Below are positions 45,045 through 56,600 of a DNA stretch of 64,000 bases, piece by piece; position 1 is the first letter of the stretch, and each line of letters starts with the position of its first letter. This DNA is from Brachionus plicatilis (taxonomy: Eukaryota; Rotifera; Eurotatoria; Ploima; Brachionidae): NCBI GenBank assembly GCA_010279815.1, contig QEOQ01000508.1, forward strand, positions 3,924,159-3,988,158. The letters are read 5' to 3'. Made by a program: the position numbers and the translations under genes. Under the pieces are notes generated by a model. The model made no database searches and was not told the DNA's origin. It worked only from the letters and a program-made list of their open reading frames with translations.

Positions 45045-46619
45045 CTAAGAATTATTGAATTTGACAAACAAAATCGATTCCACATTTGCCAGCTCGTTTT
45101 TCAGCTCCATTTTTTGCATAAAATCCTGCGCCAACTTGTCTCTGTTGGCCAGACCAATTGAGGCAGGAAGAATTTTTTTGACAAAACTGCTCAAATTTGG
45201 ATAAGTCTTTTCATTAGACCTCCAAAAGTCGAGCAAACGAAAATTTTCATCATAACTGAACGCCTTTACATACATAATGTAGCTGTTCAGCTCATTAGAA
45301 TACTCATTGTCGGCACCAATTGTTCTGGACAGACACAAATAGGACTTTCTTCTTGGCACATTTATTTTCACATCTTTCACGTCATTTTGCTCTCTGTAGA
45401 CTTTGGCCTCTTTCAAAAATTCACTAGCCAGCATTTTTTCATTCTGCGAGTGCTCCTCTTCGTCCATCCAGCTCAGTCCAAAATTTGGGTTGAGCATGGC
45501 CGCAATGCTGAACACTGGTATGGACCGCACGAAGCCCAGTCTTTCTTCCAGCCATTTTTCCAGCTCTTTGGCTACATCGTGCACTCTGGACTCTCTGAAC
45601 AGGCTCAAGTGTGTCTGCAGTCCCTTGAAAGCCGGATAGATGACCGATATGGAGGCGGCGTCCTTTTCCAAGTCGCTTTTCAGCTCATTGAACGGCTTGA
45701 ATAGAGATACCAAGTCATTGGTGGACTCGCTGTCGGCGTCCAAGTCGGGCTTCAGGTCAAGCAGTTTGTCCAGCGCCAATTTTTGGCTCAATGGGGCGGC
45801 TTTTTTCAAGCCGTCGCTCACAATCTTTTCCAAGAGCAGCGAACAGGAAATAAATTTCTCACAATTGAGGCTTAAATTTTCCAGCAGAAGTTGAAGAGCC
45901 AGACCAGAGCTGCTGGTCAGACACAGCGAATAGACTCGGTGCTGTAAATTGTATTCATTAAGGCTGTGTTGGACAGCAGAGTTGACATCTTCAATTTTGG
46001 ATATTTTCTGGCAGTGAAGCATCACAGTTCGCTGGCTCCATTCTTGGTCAACAAAGCTGGCATACAGGCACACGTACTGACACTCTTCCAGAGACCAGTA
46101 GTCCAAGAGAAGACTTGTGGAGCTTGCCTGGGAGAGCAGGTCCATGAGATGAAGTCTAGTCTGCTCGACTAGATGCGGAATGATGTCATTGTTGACGCTT
46201 GATGGGCATATGGTGTCGACCTCTGGGTTAAGTTGGTTCAAAAGGGTGCTGAATGCAGACATGTGCAGAACTGCGAGAGGAACAGAACATTTGATGAGGG
46301 CGGAAACGATTGACACGTCCAGAGCGTTGAGTTGGTGTTGTGGTGGCGTTGGCAGAGTTCTGTCCTCGGAAAGAACGCTCGAAAACGAGTCAGCTTGGCT
46401 GGAAGGGTGGAATTTTTTTACATGATTGACAAAGTTGGTGGTGACGCGCATCGAAGCACGCACTGTTTTGCCGCACAGCTTGCATTTGGCGCTGAAGTTT
46501 TCTCTTGGTTTTTGCAGGTAGGATGTGTCAAAGTCGTAGTTGTTGAGAATTTTGGGCATGCGTCTATGCTTTTGGTACAAGCCAGGAACAAAGTATTTTC
46601 GCTTAATGCTAGTGTCCAT
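45045..46619 (-). CDS. hAT-transposase-derived BED zinc-finger protein, probably domesticated
   Basis: A 524-codon uninterrupted single-exon frame, GC-richer than its surroundings. A BED-type finger with C46, C49, H66 and H71 (CKLCG..HVKKFH) would bind DNA. The region from about 155 follows a hAT RNase-H-like core: LLDYWSLEECQYVCLYASFV at 161-180 keeps the first aspartate position (D163). The strand expected to carry the second aspartate reads LCLTSSSGLALQL (222-234) with no aspartate, and the following C-A-H-type motif reads ISCSLL. The C-terminus has the dimerisation signature LLDFWRSNEKTYPNLSSF. No inverted ends or target duplications are visible around it. An open frame with lost catalytic residues points to selection for a host role such as transcription regulation. 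Confidence 0.7.
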   Translation of the reverse strand: MDTSIKRKYFVPGLYQKHRRMPKILNNYDFDTSYLQKPRENFSAKCKLCGKTVRASMRVTTNFVNHVKKFHPSSQADSFSSVLSEDRTLPTPPQHQLNALDVSIVSALIKCSVPLAVLHMSAFSTLLNQLNPEVDTICPSSVNNDIIPHLVEQTRLHLMDLLSQASSTSLLLDYWSLEECQYVCLYASFVDQEWSQRTVMLHCQKISKIEDVNSAVQHSLNEYNLQHRVYSLCLTSSSGLALQLLLENLSLNCEKFISCSLLLEKIVSDGLKKAAPLSQKLALDKLLDLKPDLDADSESTNDLVSLFKPFNELKSDLEKDAASISVIYPAFKGLQTHLSLFRESRVHDVAKELEKWLEERLGFVRSIPVFSIAAMLNPNFGLSWMDEEEHSQNEKMLASEFLKEAKVYREQNDVKDVKINVPRRKSYLCLSRTIGADNEYSNELNSYIMYVKAFSYDENFRLLDFWRSNEKTYPNLSSFVKKILPASIGLANRDKLAQDFMQKMELKNELANVESILFVKFNNS

Positions 46620-46985
46620 TTATGTGAATTAGAAGTGTACAATGATTAGAAAGTGCTGAACTCAGTTTAAGTATTTTTTTTTTATTAATTAAATAAATTA
46701 TACTGAAAATTATGAATTCAGTACTTAGAAATAAATTTAAGTTTCACTTTATTATTCTACTTGGCTATTTTAAAATGAGTGTTACTTAAATTGACTAAGT
46801 CACAGGAAACTTCACATTTTCTCAGCTTCAAAAAAAATGTATATTTTATTAAATAAATTATCATATAAAATAATCAGTTTTTTATTTTTAAATTTTTTTT
46901 GAGAGGCAAAAATTTTGTGAAAATGATAAATGTGAAACATTGTCTCTATAGGTTAATTTTTAAATTTTTTACTTTAAATTTTTTA

Positions 46986-47314
46986 CGGGTCCTAGTAAAA
47001 TACTGAACCCCAATTTTTTAAAATTTTCTGAACCCATTTATTTTGCAAAGCAAAAATATTTTTAACAGTTTTAAAATATCATTTAGTTTTAATTTTTCTC
47101 TGTTTTTTGAAAATTAAACTAGTTTTTCTCCAAAATTTTTATTTTTTGTGAAAATCGAATATTTTTATACTTTTAAAAACCTGACTCCCAACTGACCCCC
47201 ATTTTTCTTGAAGAAAATTTAACGCTATTTAAATTTAAAATTTTTGCTTTGCAAAATAAATGGGGGTCAGAAAATTTTAAAAAATTGGGTGTCAGTATTT
47301 TAGGAGGACCCATT
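46986..47314. mobile_element. MITE with GGGTCCT ends (short copy)
   Basis: The left end GGGTCCTAGTAAAATACTGA and the inward right end GGGTCCTCCTAAAATACTGA match inverted, and the match continues for about 70 bases (through CATTTATTTTGCAAAGCAAA). Related to 36160-36833. Confidence 0.75.
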
Positions 47315-47775
47315 TTTACCAACAATCAACAATTTAACGAGAAAAATTATATTTTTTTAATAATTTTTTAAAATTATAAAATATTTAAAACTTAGACAAA
47401 TTGTTATTTTTATATTAATTTGCTAGAAAACCTTTAAATGCTGATAACTTTTTTGGTAAGACTTTTTTTAGCTCTGTGATTAATTTAAAAAAATTTAATA
47501 ATAAATAATAATAAAAATAATAAAAATAATAAAAAAAATTATAAAATATCATTACTTTATTAAAATATAAAAGACGCCAAAGCAGATAAAGAAAAGATCC
47601 AAATAACATTAAATTAATAATGAATTATTATTACTTATTCACCCTTCTTTATACTTAATACCGTTTTATATATTTGAATTGAATGTTTGAATATTTTGAA
47701 ACAAAATTGTCAAATCACTTTTTCTCTTTGTATTCACTTCAAAACCATAATCTAAAAAAGAGTAATTGTTTCTAT

Positions 47776-49178
47776 TTATTTATTTATTTATTAAATTCAA
47801 ATTAACCTCCATTAAGAGAAGTAAAATAAAAATAAATTTAAAGTTTTGCATAAAAATAAAAAGAAAGTAAAATTACATATAGATAAAAAGTAGAAAAAGA
47901 AAAAGATACAGTTATTGATAAAACCTCATCTTGACCAGAAGAAGTTAAGTGATTTAATTTGGTTTTATTAATTGATCTAGAAGGTTTTTATAAGATTTGA
48001 ATCTTAGGTTATTCAAACAAGGTCTAACAAGGTTGTTTTGATCAATGTTAAGAATTTTGAGGGTTTTGTTGTCCAGTGTTATGTTTTCCAGACCATATGT
48101 GAATTGAGAAAGGCAAAATGTTTTGTAAATGTAACTTTTCAGAGAAGGGGAAACATGACATGACGTTTTTGTTATCTTATTTAACAAAAACGACGCAGAA
48201 AAGAAAGATTTCTGAACCTGTTTAAATTTGCAAATTTTTTTAAAATCGCAAATTGATTAAAGTCTAAATTTGAATTGATAAAAAATCCTAAATATTTTAT
48301 ACTAGGAACTATATTCAGCTTTTTACCACTTAAAAAGAAGTCACAGTTAAAGAGGATAGGACCAAAAGTAATAATTTTAGATTTGGTTGAGTTGAATTTT
48401 AGTCTCCATTTTAGACCATAGTTACTGCAAATATCATGTAAGATTAGAAGATGACTGTCTACTGGACTAATAAGGATTATGTCATCTGCATAGACAATTA
48501 TTGAAATATTTAAATTATTAAAAATCCCTCCCAGATTCTTTTCTAAGCATTCTTCGATTAAATCGTTCATAAAAATATTGAAAAGGAAAGGTGATAAGAT
48601 TCCACCCTTCTTCGCACCACATTGAACTTTGAATAGATCCGAAAGATTATGATTCAGACAGACTACAGCTTTGGCTGAGTCATAGTACTTTTTTAAAAGT
48701 ACCCAAAAGCTAAAATTAATCCTTGGAAGTAGCTTAAAGAATAGACCATCTCTCCAAACTTTGTCGAAGGCTATTTCAGCATCAAGTGAAGCTATTTTGA
48801 CACCTGATCCTTTCGAAACATAGTTGAGTATGGTTTCTTTGACTACAAAAAATGCATGATTACACGAAGTTTTCTTTCTAAAACCGAATTGGTTATTATT
48901 AACTTTATAAAGTTCTGGTGAGTGATAAAGTATTTATTTTTCTAGAATTTGGGCTAAACAATTCGATATAGAAATTGGCCTTACATTGTTCAAGTCTGAG
49001 TTATTCTTTGAATGATCTTTTAAGATTGGGTTAATTTTTAAGATATTAAACCCAGAAGGGATAAGGTTCAGATTTAATAAACGATTGAAGAATTCAAGTA
49101 GAATGACACGAATTGTAGGGATATTACCATGCTTGAGAAGAGAGTATGATAACTTATCAAATCCACAAACTGGAGAGT
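47776..49178 (-). mobile_element. 5'-truncated LINE with 15-base target duplication
   Basis: Minus-strand LINE. Its 3' tail of AAAT repeats is at 47776-47792. The direct repeat AGTAATTGTTTCTAT lies on both sides (47761-47775 and 49179-49193), a target-primed insertion footprint. Encoded motifs in order: QFGFRKKTSCNH, ASLDAEIAFDKVW (first catalytic aspartate region), KKGGILSPFLFNIF, VYADDIILI (YADD) and KYLGFFI. A stop (near 48932) and a frameshift near 48185 break the frame. It is a different LINE lineage from the 13.2 kb copy. Confidence 0.85.
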
Positions 49179-49193
49179 AGTAATTGTTTCTAT

Positions 49194-49340
49194 ATTAGCA
49201 TCCGATCAAATCTTTTCATTTCAATGCGAACAGGATTATTTTGTTCAAATAATTGCAACTCTTTTTCACGTTGTTCTTTTACACGTGTATGTGACACTGT
49301 TTGTGCTAATTATTTAACTCAATTAAATCATTAAAATAAT
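49194..49340 (-). pseudogene. coding-like target sequence of the LINE insertion
   Basis: On the minus strand, LAQTVSHTRVKEQREKELQ and FEQNNPVRIEMKRFDRML form an open, protein-like stretch ending near the target duplication. Beyond the LINE, 47665-47760 continues with DYGFEVNTKRKSDLTILFQN after an in-frame stop. Unknown protein; the stops suggest a relic that predates the LINE. Confidence 0.3.
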
Positions 49341-49464
49341 AAAAAAAATTGGAAAAGTTTTATTTGTATGAATATTAATTCACTAAAAGTACTCTCAACA
49401 TCTACATACCCAGATCCCTAAACAAACAGGATATTAAATTATATTTTCATGATTTGATTTAAAA

Positions 49465-50526
49465 TAGTGTTGGGGGCCGGTCGAGAGGCCCCGTGGCCGG
49501 CCAGAAAAAAAATGGCCGAGACCGTGGCCGGCCGGCCAAGCCGCGGCCAACTGACGGACCGACCGTGTGGGGCCAGCCAACTGACGGACCGACCGTGTGG
49601 GGCCAGCCAACTGAAAGGCCGTTAAACGGCCGACCGTGTGCAGACCGGCCGGCCACAAAACGGTCCAAAAAAAAAATTTTACTTAGATGTTTAAAAAAAT
49701 TTAAAGGCATTAAAAAAAAATAAAAATTTTAAAGAAATAAACATTAAAACTAATTAGATTTTTATTTATTTTTTTTTTTTTTCAATTTTAAATTGTCTAA
49801 GAGGCTGAAATTAATAATAATAATAATAATAATTAATTACAAAATATTCCTTTCAGGCTGGCTGAAAAGAAGGCACTATGCCGTTCGGAGCTGCCAAGAG
49901 GAACCATTCCCTCTAAATTATATATTAAATAAATATTAAATAAATAAATAAATAATTAGATTTTCATCATCGATTTTTATAAATTTAATTTTTTTTTTAT
50001 TAAAATCGTTTTTATAATAAAACTATCTAAAATACCGAATTATAAATTTATATATAAAATTTAACGATTTTTGAAAAATATCCAAAAAATTTGGGGTTAA
50101 TGATTAAAAATTACCTGATCCAAAATTTTGATAAGTAATAAATTCTACTTTTAATACCTTTAAATTTTTTTTTTAGACATCCAAGTAAAATTTTTTTTTG
50201 TACCGTTTTGTGGCCGCCCGGTCTGCACACGGTCGGCCGTTTAACGGCCTTTCAGTTGGCTGGCCACCACACGGTTTTCTATAATTTGGCCGGCCACCAC
50301 ACGGTCGGTTTTTATTTTGGCCGATAGTTGGCCGGCCACCTCACGGTTTTCTAAAATTTTGCCGGCCATTTCACGGTCGGTCTGTCTTGTGGCCTGCCTT
50401 GGAAAGGTCGGCCTTTTTAAAAACGGTCCACAGACGGTCGGCCAATTCACCTAAAATGCGGCCGTTAAATTCACGGCCAAAATAGGCCGTTTAAACTGGC
50501 CGTTCAAGTCCGACCGGCCAACACTA
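49465..50526. mobile_element. GC-rich hAT-like MITE with CGGCCG-type repeats and perfect 8-base target duplication
   Basis: The left end TAGTGTTGGGGGCCGGTCG and the right end CGACCGGCCAACACTA are inverted. ATTTAAAA lies on both sides (49457-49464 and 50527-50534). The outer 200-300 bases are dominated by GGCCG/CGGCC units with interspersed ACGGTCGG; one 31-base tandem unit occurs twice at 49549-49610. The centre (49670-50200) is AT-rich and holds an inserted LINE-tail-like piece with AAAT repeats (49850-49955). The apparent reading frames on both strands reflect the repeats. Confidence 0.9.
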
Positions 50527-50666
50527 ATTTAAAAAAAACTTCCTTATCTTATTACTCAATTAATTTTTATCTTTCAATGTGAATTTAAAGAAAAAAATTA
50601 AAATTCTAAATTTTTAAAATTTATTCAAAACAATCTATAAACCGAATAAAAAATTAAAAAAAAAAT

Positions 50667-53600
50667 CTAAGTTAATCGAACCTTCAATTCTCTATTTTCT
50701 TTAGATAAACTAGCGATTTCCCTGCCAAGTGTTTCCAAATTTTCTTTTAGTGTCAAATTTTTGATTAGAGTGTCTTCGAGCAGTGCTTGCAGTTTTTTGT
50801 TGATTTCCAAGCACAGCTCAATGTTCATATGGCCATCGCTGCCGATCAAATTGCTTGTCTTTCGAGCAAGCTCTCTTTTTACAGTGTCATGCTGCTCACT
50901 AGTAAATGCCCCAATGTCATCACCTGTCATCGCATACGCTTGAATTATCCTTAAGCAATTAAATAAAATTTTTAAAAAAATTTAATTTCATTTTACTTAG
51001 ACTTTTTCTTCAAGTCGCTAGTCAACTGATCCACATGCTCTTGCAGAAAGTCTATCTTCTCGTTCCTCTTTGCCAAAGTCTTCTGCAATTTGACTATTTT
51101 ATCAATTATTTTTTGCTTATCTACATCAACTATGTACACATCCTCGGAGTTGGCAGTGGGTCCACATATTACCTCGTTGTTAAAGCTTGCGGATGGCGGA
51201 GTAAGTGACGAACTGTTGTAAAAGTTTGAATCAATAGAACGTGTCTCTTCATCTGGGTAGTTTAATGAATTGATCGAGCTGGTTCTGGATATTTTTTGAG
51301 CGCTGCTGCAATTTTGAGATGTGGTCTGATTTTCTGGTATTGGAGTACTTGAAGTTGAGTTCTGCTTTTTTTGGAATGCTTGTAGTTGCCGAGTCAAATC
51401 TTTAATGTTTGCAGCATGCTTTTTTTTCAGTGACAAATTTTCGTCCTGGACATCACCGAGTTTTATTCTCAAATCTTCGGCTTCTTTATTTGCTTCCTCA
51501 AATTTTTTCACCATACTTGAATATTGGTTCTGAATCGTGACCAATTCTTGACGCATTTTTTCAGCCTGGTTGCAGGAAATTAAAATAAAAATGAGATCTT
51601 TTTTAATTTTTTTTTAATTTTTAATTTTTTACAAAAACTTTCAAAGGAAAAAATTATATTTAAAGTGTTTGAATTTAATTTTGTGTGAAAAAAGTTGTCG
51701 AAAAAATTTTTTTTTGATCCATTTTTTAGTTATTTTAGTCATTTAAAATAATTGGTCGGAGGTTGAGTATAAAGTGGTATGACAGTCCGCAAAAAAGTCC
51801 GGAAAAAGCAGCTAAATTTTTTAGGTGAACAAAAAAATTTACTTAATAAAATCATTTATCACCTAATGCTAAAATTGATCACATAATACTTATATCGATT
51901 CTGTTTTTTTGGTTAATTATAAAATCATGCTTTGGTTTTGATTAGTTATATTAGTAAATTAAAAATGATGAGGAGATTAAAATTTAATTATTTTCAAAAT
52001 AAAAAAAATTGTTTTAAAAATTTATTTTATTAATTCTTAGAAGATTTTTAATCTTTTAAAAATTTAAATGCCTTTTAATTTTTTAATTTTTTTGATGATT
52101 ACTTTTTTTTTTATTTTCACCTAACCATTTTTTACTAATGAAAAACTTTACGTAAAATTGTTTAACAGAAAAACAACCTGGAATCAAGTAAAAAAGTAGA
52201 AATCGCTAAAAAAAGCCAACAAAAAATAATGATGCAATGACTCTTTCTTAAACCTTTAATTTAATAATTTAGTTTGCAAAATTTGCCAAACCAAATTGGT
52301 CGACTAAATTTTTGGCCAGCTAATATTTTGGTTAGCAAAATTTAGTTGGTAAAATTTTGGTCGGCTAAATTGGTATTGCTAAAAACTGGCCGACTACACC
52401 AGCTTGATTTGGTTTTGACCCATCAATTCTTAAAATTTCACATTACCAATGTTACGCCTTTTTTGGTAAAAAGGCACATTTTTAGGCAAATTGAAGTTCC
52501 ATATCAAATTTTAAGATCAAAACGATCATTTAAAATTTTAAAACTTAATTAATCTAATGATTTTAATAATTTTTAAGAAATAAATAATAAAAATTCCTAG
52601 ACATGTTATGTCTAATAATGGTTCATTATCAAATTAACATCAAAATCATTGATCTCTAATTTATTTAATAAAAATAATCAATAATTTAAATAATTCAGGT
52701 TAAGTTAATTCACAATTTCAATTTTAAACTTTTATATCCAGTCATTCAAACTTAAATAATTTTATTTTCCCGCTTAAATAAAGTTTTAAATTTTAAAACA
52801 GTTAAATTTTTTTGTCTTTGAAAAGTTAGTTTTCATTAAAATCAATTAAAATATTTAAACCTTTTAAAGTTCAGTAAAAAGAGACATTTTAAAATTATAA
52901 ATATGAAAATAAACTTGACATGTCAAGTAATTGCTTTTGAAAAATTTTATTTTCTCTCTATTATTATTAAAAATATTACAATTAATATTTTGATCTTTTG
53001 ATCTTGATCTCAAACTTCAATTTGCACATTTTTACGTAAAATTACCAAGAAAAGTCAGAATAAGAATCAATTGTTTACTTAAAAAAAAATTATTTTGGAG
53101 AGCTATGATTATTATTTATTTATTTATTTGTTTATTTATGACAGTTAATTATCCTTGTTTCTAAAATTAATTGTATTTTAACCAATTTTTCTAACTTTTG
53201 TATGCTGTTTAAAATGATAAGTATCAATTTTCATATATTTGTTCCAATACTTTTTTTTTTGTACCTAAAAAATTTTTCGAAATTTGAAATAAAGCATCGA
53301 AATTGTGTTTTTGAAATCTATTTTTCCTTTTCTTAATGATGAAGAATAAATTCATTAGATTTTGACAATTTTGAAAGATTTATTTAAATGGTTCATAGCA
53401 TCTGGGTGGTAGAAGTATGCCAAACTAATTGGAAATTAAGTACCTGTACGTGTCCAACATACAGTACAAATTAAAACTAACTTATACGCATTTTGTTCCT
53501 CGACTCTTCCTCGACTATTCCTTTCTTCTGCTCTTAGGAAAGGAAAAGTTGAGGAAAGGAATAGTTGAAGAAGAGCCGAGGAAAGGGCATTGTGAATTTT

Positions 53601-56600
53601 GGAACAAAGAACAAGAACAAAAATCTTAAAATGTAATAACTTTTTTACTATAAGTATAAAAATTGTTGCATACCTATATCATACATCATACATACACCTA
53701 TAGCTATTAGTCAATCATCAATTTTAATATCACTATCTCAATCTAATAAAAGATAACCCCTGATTGAGACTAAAGGCGATAATTTGGTCCATACTCAGAA
53801 TAAGGCCAGATATTCACCATTTAAGGCAAGAGTCCAACCAACACGTTAAGGTAAAACAAAACCTTTTTATAAATAATTTAATTCGTTTTTATTTTGTATT
53901 TTTCTAACCAAAAGACATGAGAATATAAATTTTGTTACTAATAATATATTATTATTTCTTGAGCTTCTTCAAAATATTCAAACTGATAATTCCCACTTTC
54001 ATTCATATGCTCGATTATATAAGACAAAGACTGTTTTAATTGATAAATACAGTTTGAATATTTGAATGTTTATTAATAGGGTAAAAATAAATTCAAAATT
54101 TTCATCTCAGGTAATTCACAATACATGGATAAGATATTCATCATGTTCATCAATGGATCCGATTCAAGAATGGTATTGCGACTGTAAAGCTGGTTCAAGG
54201 GTTTTTGGGGCCTGCTCCCATGTAACAAGTGTAATTTGGTACTTAGGCTTTGCAAGACAAAATCGGAAAAAGATTGTATCAAATAAAAGCAAAACTTTTT
54301 ATAATTTTTGCTTTGACTGCAGTAAACAAGATAATTTTGAGAATGATGATACAATTTTAAACGATGACGACATTTCAGATACTGAATAATTGAAATAATA
54401 AAATAAAAAAATATTTTTTGTCTTTTAAAAAAGTTATTTTATCCAGCTTTTTCCAATATTAAACCAATTGATTAATAAAACTTCTTTGATAGATAAAAGT
54501 TTTCCAAGAAGGGTTTCAATGCAGGATCTGATTTTCTAGTATGTTTTAGACACTGAGCAACCCGAAAAAAATACATTTTTTTTTGGGGGGATGTCCTTTG
54601 ACATGGGGGTACCCGGGGGTCTAAAGCGAGGCATAGCCAATTTTTGGTTTTTCAAGGATAGTTCATTTTTTACGTGATTTTTTTGACTTGATACTATTAT
54701 TTTCAGATTCTTCGCTCTTTTCTGAACATTTTGGTGTATTTTTTATAAAAAAATGATAAAATTTGACCAAGTTATGGCTTAAAAACCTAATATACCCTTA
54801 AAAACTTCCGAAGGCTATAATTCATAAAATAATTACCTAGGACAAAAAATACACATATATTTGGAATCAGCGCGTCAAGATCTACAAGAATCACTATAGA
54901 AAAGTTAAAAAATGTGAAAAGTACTATTTTAGACCTGATTGCCCCATATCCTTTCATTGAACAAAAGAATTCTTAGCTCTGCAAAAACTATACAATTAAT
55001 TGAAAATTTTAATCAAATGTTATTTGATGGTGAGCTTATAATTCATTTGTACATATTTGTACAATATTGTATTTAGGGCTGATAGATCGGTTCCAATTTT
55101 AAAACCGGTTTTGAAACCAGTTTCCAAATAAAACTGATCTTAAGAACCGGTTTAAAAATGAACCGGTTTTTAGAATCAATTTACAATCGGTTTTTTTTGG
55201 TCAAAAAATTCACAATAAATATTTAACCAAAATATTGTTATTTTTTTAAAATTAAACATTTTTAATTTTTTTTATTTTAAAAATAAATATTCTTGAATTA
55301 CAACTCTTTTTAATTAAAAAAAATGTATCAAAAAAAATCGCCTTGAAATTTTTTTTTAAGCCGCTTCTATTTTGAAACTGTTTTTGCAAAAATATAGTTT
55401 GAAACCTGTTTTAAGGAACCAGTCTACCAGCTTTAATTGTATTTTTTCAGAATCATTTTGGCTCAGTCAGAAAAAAATTATAGCGTTTTAAATTTTTGTA
55501 CTAAACATTGCCAATAAATACTTTAAAAAAAAAATTTACCTCATTTTTTATCAACTCATTTGATGCTCCCAAGTCCGATTTAGTTTTATCAAGGTCCTGT
55601 TTAATCGCTTCCAATTTTCCATTAACAACCGTATTCTCGTATTGAAGCTGGGTATTTTTTTCAGTTATTCTTGCCGTAAACTCAAGTAATTCGCTTTGCT
55701 TGGCCTTGTTCAAGACCATCTCTTGCTCCAAATCATTCAGCTCACTTTTGTACAAAATAACCTGGTGTTCAAGTTCTTTTTTGCATCCAATTTCTCTAGA
55801 ATAAAAAAAAAATTGATAAAATTTTTGTTTTCTTTTTCACACAAAAAAATCTACTTTTGCCACAATTCAAGTTGACTTTTAAGATGCAAATTTTCACTCA
55901 ACAAATTACTGTTCATATTTTGATGCTCCCTAGCTTTGTCTCTTGCATGACCGAGCAAATTGTCCACTTGATTCTTGTCGATATGGAGCTGTTTCACCTT
56001 TTCTTTGAGAACAGCCCGTTCCTCGAACATCTCTTTCACCTGAGACTTCAACAAATTGAGCTCTTTTTTCAAAATTTCCCCCTCAGAATTGACCGGACTA
56101 ATTGATCTGAGACTGTCGCCAATTTCAGTCACAGTCTGAGTCTCTGAATCAGCTAAATTGCTACTTTTTTCCTCCAACTTTTTGATCTGGACTTGCAGTT
56201 GCTCGACCCAAGCTTTTGTTTGCGCATGGGCGTCCACTTCCATCTTAAGCTTAATGACCGACGCCGACTCTTTGGCATCGTTTAGGACAATTTTTTCCTT
56301 CAGACGCTCAATTTCTTTCTTTTTCTCGACCAAGTCTTTGAGCTTGGCCTCGTTGTCCTTGCAAATTTTGTCATAGTCGGACTTATTTTTGCTTATTTTG
56401 TCCATAAGGCGCTGTTTCTCTTTCAAAGCATCGTTCATTTTAGATTGCTGTATTTGCATGCTCTTGGTCACCTCGATGCATTTGCGCTCCACTTCCACAT
56501 ACTTCATGACCATTGAATTTTTGTCTTTTTGCGACTCGGCCACAATCTTTTTCAAAGACTCCTCCAATTTTTGGTTCAAGCTGGCATTTAGTTTTTCCAC

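Noticed and set aside
45387..46649. Several open frames on the plus strand and in other minus frames
   Set aside because: They are antisense or out-of-frame shadows of the BED-finger gene at 45045-46619, which has GC-richer sequence and few chance stops.
49434..50450. Proline/glycine/arginine-rich frames in both strands
   Set aside because: Translations of the CGGCCG arrays of the MITE.
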